Assembly (NCBI GenBank): GCA_034440635.1
Contig: JAOTON010001253.1
Location: 558,001-622,000 of the forward strand
Direction: 5' to 3'
Source of the DNA: Lepas anatifera
Taxonomy: Eukaryota; Arthropoda; Thecostraca; Lepadidae
DNA length: 64,000 nucleotides
Both the position numbers and the translations under genes were made by a program. Under the pieces are notes generated by a model that did not search any database, had not been told where the DNA came from, and worked only from the letters and a program-made list of their open reading frames with translations. Shown one piece after another: positions 55,935 to 64,000 of the stretch; the stretch's first letter is position 1; every line of letters begins with the position of its first letter.

Positions 55935-56391
55935 TTAAAGGGTATGTGGCACCTTGGTCGAATCCTGGAATTTAGTGCAATTAGGCGTACTTTTAGCCGA
56001 AAATAATGAAACCACTCATGATTTCTCCGAAAGATGTACAATAAGCTCAATATTTTGATTTTTAAAATACTCCTCTAGAAAAAGAAATAAATATCAGCCT
56101 GTGGATGATGTTACGATCTGGCAACCACTACCATACTTGAAACGCTTCAAGGGCTTTGATTGGCTGATGCTCAACGTGACGTCAGCATATGTCGTCACAC
56201 CAGCAGCTCACAACAATGGCCGCCCGGCGAGGGGTTGATGAGGTGTTGGTGTCAGGTAGGTTTTAGCCTTTTTCTACGGAAATATCGCGTTCCAGGACAA
56301 ATGATATATGGAGTACCGGGTTTTCCGACATGCTTTACAACTTGGCTATCTCAGTTAAAATCACGTTATGAAGGTGCCACATTCCCTTTAA
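55935..56391. mobile_element. TTAA-type MITE (Kolobok- or piggyBac-like) carrying a promoter
   Basis: TTAA lies at both ends (55935-55938 and 56388-56391). Inverted termini aaagggtatgtggcacctt and its right partner aaagggaatgtggcacctt differ at one position. It is 457 bp. It contains an inverted CCAAT box, a CRE and a short first-exon-like segment (see 56158-56261). TTAA plus AAAGGG-type ends would suit Kolobok; the superfamily is not proven. Confidence 0.8.
56158..56261 (+). promoter_or_regulatory. CCAAT/CRE promoter with ATG first exon and splice donor
   Basis: gattggctgatg (inverted CCAAT, 56158) and TGACGTCA (56177-56184) lie 30-55 bp ahead of acaATGGcc (56216). The frame encodes MAARRGVDEVLVS and meets CAG|GTAGGT, a strong donor, at 56255/56256. 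No acceptor exon is identifiable inside the MITE. It is probably the promoter and first exon of the parent transposase gene, kept after internal deletion. Confidence 0.5.
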
Positions 56392-56949
56392 AGGTATCCA
56401 GTGGCCAGAATCCGAAGAGTGCTGTATTCTGGAAGTCAGGTGTTCTTGTCAACAGGAGGTGCTAAATTACTTAGGCCCTTGGCTTGTTTCTGTTGGCGAT
56501 GCTCATGTATAACATGAACTTCTTCGCTTTTTGGTATATTTTAGTTCTACATTTTTGTCACCAACTCAATATTTTTCTGTGGCCCAACCAAACGACTGTT
56601 GCTGTTGATGTAATTATATCATCAGGAAGCAGCAGTTCCGACCGCCAGACACTGACTTTAGCTGGACATTCCTCTTAACATTATACTATTTTCTACAACC
56701 CAGTCTTATGGAAGACAAATAAAAGCAAGAAACATAAGCTGCGGTAGCGGTGTAGTAAGCAGCCAAGGAAAAACTGACGTGGCTTCGTTTTTCGCGCTTT
56801 AGTCCCACTACCTAGCAGTTATAGACCGAAATAGCATGTGCATTATCATCGTTGAAATCGTTTGCTCTCGGCACTGAGAGCGAAGACGCTAAACTTCCTG
56901 TGATGTGGTGGTGGATGAGGGGCGTAGCCATAGACTTCCCAGAAATTAT
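56392..56949. other. Unassigned DNA
   Basis: No gene recognised. Short frames near 56484-56678 have a hydrophobic start but no family resemblance. Confidence 0.35.
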
Positions 56950-57385
56950 ATATAAACTCAACCCGCGCCCCACCGGGGGTCCGGCGCCACCTTCGACCCA
57001 CCGGAGGGCCATCGATGGCCCCCTTTAACTCCGAAAATATGAGGGTTAGCGCAAATCTGCGAAGTGCATTAGAAAGTTCACGTGAATTCAGTAAGAAATT
57101 ACTTCGCATGTTTAAGCGCTCAGGTCAATGGTTTGACCTCCAGAGGTCAAGTTAGGTCACGATAGGCTATTTTCACTCAAATATGCAATGCTTAAAAAAC
57201 TGGGCATAACTCTTATGCCATTAGAGCTATTAAGATCTGGTAAACTATATTGGATAGGAAAATGTCAGACCTTTTTTCCGCTATGTGGAACGTAATGACC
57301 TCCCGCCAGTGGTTTGACCTCCAGAGGTCACCTCTTGACCTCATATGATCAGAGGTCACCAAAAGTCAGAAAGTGACCTTGTCAA
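56950..57385. mobile_element. AGGTCA-rich element, copy D (first part)
   Basis: The left end aacccgcgccccaccgggggt, then gccaccttcg, matches the family of 3118 and 26393. AGGTCA half-sites cluster at 57121-57160 and 57310-57360, often as everted or inverted pairs (tttgacctccagaggtca occurs twice). It is interrupted by a LINE and appears to continue at 58885. Confidence 0.6.
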
Positions 57386-58880
57386 AAAGTCAAGTCAAAA
57401 TACATTTATTTGCTTTATAACCGAAAAACAGTACAAACGAACCACAATTGGTGCAAATGCTCCAACGAGCATGAATCGAGGCACCTCTTGTTGGTGGAAC
57501 AAAAAGCAGGTCAATATATCAACACAAAACACACATAACACACTTAAACACAGTACCATACAGCTAAAACAGACCCGACACACCCAGCAGGTCGACTAGG
57601 TTGAGCGACCCCGGCCTGGCCGCGCTAACGCACCACCTCCGCACCACAGCTGAGGGTATTAAAAGAAGAATCTTTGTGTTTTGATTATATATTTTTTAAC
57701 TACTTTTGCCACTACTTCGCCTTCCTTCGTTGTCAGGCCTTTCCCATGAATAAATATATCAAGTTTGTCTTTGTGAGGTAGTAAGGCGAAGTTATGAAGT
57801 ACTCTGGACAGGTCGCGCCTCAAGATGGCTCGCTCCTGGTTGTATAGACTACATGCAGTGAAAAAGTGAAGGGAAGTCTCTGCTCCTTCTCCACACCTGC
57901 AGGTTGGAGAGTCGCATCTTTGAATGTCAAACTGATGCGCATTTAGTGCCGAACTTCTGATTCTTAATTTGGTGTGTAGAATGTTACCATTTTTGCAACC
58001 GATGGAGTAGAAAATTGGTGGGGGCTTAACTAACTGCCTTTTAGATAATTCTTGTTTGAATACTTTTATGGAGGTAATAGCTCTCACTTCAGCAGGAAGC
58101 CGATTCCAGGACCTAGTTGTTGCCGGAATGAAAGACCTCTGGAAACGCCCGGTCCTGTTGCGAGGAAGAGTTTGTTGAGAAAAATTACGGAGGGTCATGG
58201 CTGTGTCGCGACGTCTAGTGTTGGTCAGCATGTTTTTCGAATATTCCGGAAGGGTAGAGTTTGGCAGATGTAGTGAACAATATAGAATGAGTCTATGTCT
58301 CTCTCTGCGAGACGAAAGGTCACTTAAACCCAACTCTAGTCTTAATTTGGAGGCTGATGAGCGATATGGAGTACCTGTGATTAGCCTAGCCGCTCTATTT
58401 TGTAGGATTTCGAGTCTGTGGATATCGTGTGTGGTTAGGTGCCCATCGTAAACCGCGTCGCAATAGTCAAAATTGGGAAGAATATATGTTCGATAGACTT
58501 GCAGAAGATCACGACGTGGGATGTATTTAGCAATGGGATAGAGAGGGCTAAGGGCACGGTTGACTTTCCTAACAATACTATTGATGTGCTCGTGGAAACG
58601 TAGGTCTTTGGAAAGTACTAGTCCAAGATGTTTGTGACTGTCTACACAGGGAATAAGCTGGTTTGCGAATGTACAGGGGAGATGGGGAGGGTGAAGTTTT
58701 GTGGAAAAGTTTCATTGGATCGTTTTCCTTGGATTGAATGAGATCGCCCAGTCGCTGCTGTATTTTTCGATTTCAGAGAGGTCATTTTGCAGGCTTCGTT
58801 GAAATTATTTTGTGTTTCTCGAATTATGGGAGCCAAATACTGCGCAGTCGTCCGCAAAGAAAATAATTTAATTTTTTAGT
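57386..58880 (-). pseudogene. Second LINE relic (C-terminal half)
   Basis: A minus-strand non-LTR retrotransposon, 5'-truncated near 58880 just upstream of an FFADDCAVFG box (58835-58866). HLGLVLSKDLRFHEHI follows near 58590-58640, then LEILQNRAARLITGTPYRSS near 58360-58420. A long open C-terminal frame (57659-58333) has RSFIPATTRSWNRLP and a C-terminal zinc-binding-like segment SPTCRCGEGAETSLHFFTAC. A polyadenylation-like aataaa and a ttgact-type tail lie at 57386-57410. It is dead because of truncation and frameshifts. The C-terminal zinc segment resembles that of CR1/L2-group elements. Confidence 0.85.
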
Positions 58881-58884
58881 CTTC

Positions 58885-59410
58885 CTAGACAGGGCGTCGT
58901 ATATCGTATATTGTCGTATATCAAATGAAAGCCAGTGATGAGACATACACGATGGTGTTTGATTCAGCGCTCTAGCGTAAATAAGTCAACATTTATTGCC
59001 AAAATACTGTTTTTGACCCCTGGTGACCTTAGATGACCTCGAAGAGGTCAAAGAGCAAATATGACCCCTGGGATCCGTGAAAGGGTGTCCAAAAACGCTT
59101 TTCTGAGCAAGTCGAGCATTTGCAATCGTTTTTGTGGCTTTTAGATCATAAGACAGCTTTTCCCATGCTTTGTCAATGGGAGAGGTCACCTCGTGATCTA
59201 ACCTCAGGTCACGAAATCGAAAAATCCCAGATATGCACCTTGTAGACCCTGGTGGGGTCATAAAGTGTAGGCAGTTTCAAATCGATCGACTGAGAAACGT
59301 AGCTCTTATAGAGCTCAAAATTTTAAGTGAGGTGACTTTGTTTGACCTCTCCTGGTGACCTGACCTTGGGTGACCTGTAGCGACATTTTTTCGATGTAGT
59401 GCATTTTTTT
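58885..59410. mobile_element. AGGTCA-rich element, copy D (second part)
   Basis: Half-site clusters resume immediately beyond the LINE (59018-59050, 59180-59215, 59340-59380) with the same style of flanking sequence as copies B and C (cccatgctttgtcaatgggagaggtca resembles 26885-26912). No terminal repeat was found at the right end. Confidence 0.5.
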
Positions 59411-60065
59411 GCCTCGCTCACTCTTTCTGTGTATATATGCTGATGTAATGTGCTGTGCCGATGCAGTCCTAAGTTTCTATTTTAGCTGCGTAGACGCCAT
59501 CTGTTCCATTGGATCGGTGAGGGAGGTAAACAGCACCCCCCCTTGCCCAGGGTAGCAGGTGCTGCTCGCTGGAGGTAACAAATTGGTTCCCTCTGTTCCC
59601 AGTTCCAGCCGAGGCACCGTACTCGGCCCCCTTTTTGAGTGCTCACATGATGTTGATGCAGCACTGAGTCCTAGGCCTCAGCTAAGATGGTGCCCCCGGA
59701 GCAACCGACTTTTTGGCCTCCGCCCGTGGGTTGGAGCATCTGGGATGCCATGGTTCACATGGTTCTGGCCGCTGAAGGCGGCGGTAAATGGGTCACAAGA
59801 TAGTGATGACCAGAGCAGAGACCCGCACCCCTGCTCGGGGACAGCAGGCGCGGGGAGGAGAGCCAATGAGGGCTCGTGAGGGAGGTGTCTGGATCCCAGA
59901 GGGGTAGGAGAAGAGAGACAGAAGACTCTTGGTGCGGAGGCCGTAGAGGAAGGAGGCTTGACTCCAGGGGACACACGCCGGAGGGCAGGCTGGGAGGACG
60001 CGCCAGCGCTGACACAGCAGCCATGTGAGTACAAGAAACGATGAGCCGTTTCTTCAAAATTCAAA
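59411..60065. other. GC-rich unassigned stretch
   Basis: Frames exist on both strands (plus 59559-59879, minus 59678-60064) but match nothing I know. A donor-like catgtgagtacaag near 60023 could end an exon. It could be an untranslated exon or an unknown repeat. Confidence 0.25.
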
Positions 60066-61990
60066 ATTTATTTCCTCTCTTCCACCGAGCCAAAGGACAT
60101 GCATTGTTTAAATTGTTAACATTGGGAAATCAGGGCAGGGGAGGATATTATGTGAGTGTATGCCGCGGCAGGCATCTGTGAACCGGTAAGATTAGTTAGG
60201 AATGTGCCAAATTATGGAGTTGCTTGAGAATGAAGGAACAGTGGCGCCAAAATACTGATAACTCGACTCAAATTTTCCCCTTTGCTAGTGTACTAAATGA
60301 TTCCGCTAACATGTGTAACTTGCCCGAGAAAAGTGTACAAATATAGGGTATGGAAAATCTGTCCAGATCGTCTACTGATTCGCAGATACCGCTGAAAGTT
60401 TGGGACAAAGGGACGAAATGAAATATGACGAGCTGAGCGGAATATGGTCTAACGGAGGGTAATTTGTTGTATATAAATTTTTACAATGCCTGGACAGAGT
60501 TCTATGGTTCTTCCACAGAATAGCAGTTAACTACTTGCCATCTGTTCTAGTAAATCTGTCGGAATTTAAAAGGGTTCCTAGCTGGGGACAGAATTCTCGA
60601 CGCCATGTTTTTTTCTTTGCTCGTGGCCGGCACATTCGTATGTAAAGTAAATTTAGCCGACATGTACACAGAGGAATCCTTCGATGCTTTGGTTAGCTGA
60701 ACATCACACTACATATTGGGTACGTTCGTTTCTCCTTATGAATGTTTTTTTTTCATGGGCGCCAAAACGCAGGCTAATCATGCAATTCAGACTACGTTTG
60801 CGGCTGGAGATTGGCTGCGACATTTGTGTGTGTTGAAATCCACTCAACTTAAGTTTTATCGGGCGACTTTTAGAGTAATCATCATTATGTACTTATCGAA
60901 CGTCAGTGTATTCCCATAATTATTGTTTGGGAACAGGGTCTCGTGGAATTATTACATTGTTTAAATTAGTATTTGCAAACCGTACCGAGATATTTCATGC
61001 TAGAATTAAATTGGCAGTTCAGACAAAGAGGGGCAATAGAAATTAGCAGCGAATCAGTATGAGTTATACGGATATGAGCAGGTGACAAGATGGCGCCTGT
61101 TACTAGAACCAGCTCTACGCGGCAACGCTGGATAGTGCTTCCGTTCTTATCGTACCAATTTCTGTTTTTAACGTTGTGAGGTTCGGACGTTATAGTATAA
61201 ATAGAAGGTGATTAAAGGAAACATGTTCGTACACGCTTCTAAACTTCTTAGGCCGAGGGTGTAATTTATTCCAGATTGTACTATGGCTATCAGTGACAAA
61301 TTATGTGAACCAACTATTTTCGTACGATTACGTTTCTCCTCTTGATTAATTTTTAGAGATGAACTTCAAGTTTAGCCGAAATTCTGGAAGGTTGATTAGT
61401 TTCTTCTCCATACCGGTGCACCGCAAAAACCGGAAAACCCAGTATGAAGCAGGGACGGCTCTGCGCTCCACACGTCCGCCAGTCGTCCAGTCGCGAGAAA
61501 AGCGGGTCACCCTCGTTTCTGTTGTAGATCGGAGCCGCTCTAAATAGCTGTTTGGGCATATTTGTGCGTCTCTCCCCCCCTTTCACGCGGGCACGGTCGT
61601 CGCAGAAGGGGAGCGGCCAAACTCGGTCGCTTCTGTTGTGACGCTTGTGTCCACGGGGCGGCGGCGCAGGTGGCGACAATAATTGTGGGATGAACGTAGG
61701 CATTCTTTCTATATCTGCAGAGTAAGGATGAGCCACTTACCGGCATAGTTTAAAGGGGTGTTTCATAACCATGAATAATTTTGGCCAAAAAGGGAATTGT
61801 GAAGATGTTGTTGAGAAATCGTTTCTAGCCTAATTTGTCTCGCTCAGAGCCTCCTGGATTAAATGTCCGCACGATTTTTAGTTTGAAAGTGAGTGCACAG
61901 GTCTGACCACCCTTCAAATCCTGAAGGAGTCCTTCAAAATCACCCCATTTCGGCAATAAAACGAATTCTATGTTTTTAATTCAGAACCCC
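60066..61990. other. Unassigned DNA
   Basis: No gene or repeat family recognised; mostly AT-rich with a GC-richer patch at 61550-61680. Confidence 0.35.
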
Positions 61991-62230
61991 GAACATGCAA
62001 TAAAAATTACAACTTGGGGAAGGGATAAAGCCCCGCTTTTAGATCCGGCCGCGCTGACCGCGTCCTGGCGCCGGCCGCGTGACCGTCTCGGGCCTGCCAG
62101 ATACAGTCGCCCGGCGCTCCGGGAGGGTGTTTGTGCCCTCGGGCGCCGTGCCCGCCATCCGCCCAGGCGGCTGGACAGAGCGGGTTCGCAGGGTGGCCTG
62201 TTTTGATCGAGTACACTGTCGGAGGAATGG
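61991..62230. other. CpG-rich patch
   Basis: About 200 bp rich in CpG, open on both strands, with no recognisable protein. It could be a promoter-like island or a repeat end. Confidence 0.25.
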
Positions 62231-62860
62231 GGACCGCCGCAGGGTACGCGATTGGGGTAATTAGGTCTCGAATCGAGAGCGCAAGTTATCAACTTTAGAA
62301 TCATAGATTTTTCGAGTATGATTTCGACCTTAACGAATGTATTAGTGCCCGTGCGGTCACGCCACCAGTCCGTCGCGGGGTTCATCTGCAATTAGCGGAG
62401 TGCTCAGTCAGTCCACTTCGGGGGAGGATTAAACAAAGATGACGGCTGTGCCCAGGGTTAGGAATTTCGCGTTTATCCGGCATTTTCATTCATACAATAT
62501 CGTACAATGCCTGAACCACAGATTGGTTCCCTGGATAATGGGAAGGGATAGGTATATGCGTATAGGAATACCATCCAGAGAACGTCGAATTCAAATTTGC
62601 AACAAAAAAAACATGCGAACGGGGAATCTGGCTGTCTAGGTCCAAACTTTGCCCGCCACTGTTTTTTTTTTTTGCTTGAATAAGTTTTGAGGGAAACATT
62701 ATTTTCGGTGACTGTATTTAGGGTAACGTTACAAGAAAATCAACCAGACATCTTCCACAGCCTGTAGTCACTTTCGGTGATCACATCTGACGGGCTGGAT
62801 TCGGAGACCTGATTGTTGTTTTAGACGGTGATTTCTGTACAATGCAATTATTTCAATACA

Positions 62861-62889
62861 CTGATGAGGGTAAGTTCGAGCGAAACGTC
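62861..62889 (+). ncRNA. Possible hammerhead-ribozyme-like core (weak)
   Basis: ctgatgagggtaagttcgag then cgaaacgtc has the CUGAUGA and GAAA core words at hammerhead spacing. Penelope-like elements often carry such motifs. Here stem II does not pair well and no stem I or III partner is evident, so activity is doubtful. Confidence 0.2.
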
Positions 62890-64000
62890 AGCTGTTAATT
62901 CGAAATTGTAACTTAACGGAAATTATCGGTGTGTCTCACCCGAATGCTACTAAATTACCGAACTGTTAGATGGATGCATAATCACTGGCGTGCACTGCAG
63001 TGGAAAATGTACGCGTAAACTTGACACCATCTTTGAAGGGATCGGATAAGATTTTAATGACATGTCCAGGCCTGGGCACATTAGACGTGAGGCCACTTAG
63101 ATAGGATTTTAGTGAAGGCTATCGCGAGCAGATAACGATGCTAGGACTAGGTGAGAGGTATCAGCATTGAAGCTGCATAGCATGGACCAGGGCCGGGGTG
63201 GAAAGGATTTTTCTAAAACAATTAACGGCGTATCCAATCACCTAATGATGTGAGCATGGCACCCAAATCTCCACGTCTAAGGTGACTTTTCGGCGGTCTC
63301 ACCACGTCTCGAAAAAGGGGAGGTGGGGCTCTTCCGCCTCTGATCCAAATCCGAGCGCCAAAAAGGGGAATACATATAATGGAGAGGCCGAACTTTCAAC
63401 GCTTTCTGGCCTCGACAAGGTTACGAAATTCTGCGGAGGGCGAAGCTCCCGGAAAGGTAGCTGTTTTTTTTTTCAGAGTGTCCCACGAGGAGCATCCCCC
63501 ACCGAAGGGTACGGGAGGGAAAAATTTACTAGCAACATTGTTGTGGGGCTGGCCATTAGGATGGGGAATGGATGAATGGTGATTGAAGGAGTGTGCGTGT
63601 TTGTTCGAATGGAGACACGGATGTGCTAGTTTAAGGCCGGTGGGCACCTTGGCCAGAGGTGCGTGGTGCTCTGTGGTAATTCATTTCAAAAAGGGGGGAT
63701 AAATCCAGTGAACCCATGAAATACGACCCCGAAACGTCATCGAAGGGGCCATGCCATATTAGAGGTGGGTGGAAAGTCGAACAAAAAAACTAGTTAGAGC
63801 CCCTAAACAGACTGGCCGTCCCACTCTGTTCAGACATCGATTAAGGTCCAGGAGGTGACGACCGGACCGGGCGAAAAGCGCACCGTGCGCGATGAAGAAG
63901 AGCTTAGAAGATTCCAGGAGCAGTGACGACTCTCGCTGATGGGCTGAAGACGGGCGACGGCACCTTCAGTCGGCGTCAAGCACATCGGAGGGGGAGGCCC
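62890..64000. other. Unassigned DNA to the window end
   Basis: No recognisable gene. A plus-strand 97-codon frame (63282-63575) lacks family resemblance. Confidence 0.35.

Noticed and set aside
59559..60064. Host gene exon
   Set aside because: Frames on both strands are equally open because the stretch is GC-rich; no domain and no convincing splice pair.

Overview
This 64-kb window is animal genomic DNA, most likely from a marine or arthropod-like invertebrate; that assignment is an inference from the mix of mobile elements (Ty3/mdg4 retrotransposon, CR1/L2-like LINEs, Penelope-like element with GIY-YIG, P-element, piggyBac, several hAT families and tRNA-derived SINEs). I recognise no host protein-coding gene and no functional tRNA or rRNA gene. 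Nearly everything that can be named is transposable-element or tandem-repeat DNA, and much of the rest is anonymous AT-rich sequence.

The dominant structure is a set of insertions within insertions, read from terminal repeats and target-site duplications (TSDs). Level 1 is a hAT-like element (8969-55491, TSD catacacg/cttacacg). Level 2 is a 5'-truncated minus-strand LINE (3' tail near 9575-9660, body 52611-54600). Level 3 is a Ty3/mdg4 element (9666-52605) with identical 98-bp LTRs and TSD cacag. Level 4 is a 38-kb block (11902-49979) inside its reverse transcriptase, flanked by the 9-bp duplication tatggtatc; removing it restores the RT frame exactly. Level 5 is a foldback element with arms of about 2.7 kb (22667-46244). 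Its right arm holds three further insertions: a TTAA-flanked element (26393-27242), a 7.3-kb hAT element (28907-36247) and a 9.1-kb TG...CA element (36590-45690). Inside the 7.3-kb hAT lies a piggyBac (29007-32125), which contains a SINE and a hAT MITE that itself contains another hAT MITE. This gives about nine levels.

Region by region: 1-5000 holds a family of TTAA-flanked elements rich in AGGTCA half-sites, plus short foldback repeats. 5000-8960 is mostly anonymous with one GC-rich promoter-like patch. 8969-11901 is the hAT left end and the 5' half of the retrotransposon (LTR, gag, protease, start of RT). 11902-22666 is AT-rich DNA with hAT MITEs, a tRNA-like SINE head, a GGGGCAG inverted pair and a P-element transposase relic. 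22667-46244 is the interrupted foldback element with its minisatellite arrays, a 151-bp higher-order tandem array and a Penelope relic. 47398-49627 is a second TTAA element. 49980-52605 is the 3' half of the retrotransposon. 52611-55491 is the LINE body and hAT right end. 55935-56391 is a TTAA-type MITE carrying a promoter and first exon. 56950-59410 is an AGGTCA element split by a second LINE. 59411-64000 is mostly unrecognised.

The timing is notable. The Ty3 element looks young (98/98 LTR identity, long open frames), yet the block inside it carries decayed relics and a palindrome whose arms differ by roughly 5% where I aligned them. The simplest reading is that the 38-kb block arrived already assembled, as one large mobile or captured unit whose mechanism I cannot identify.
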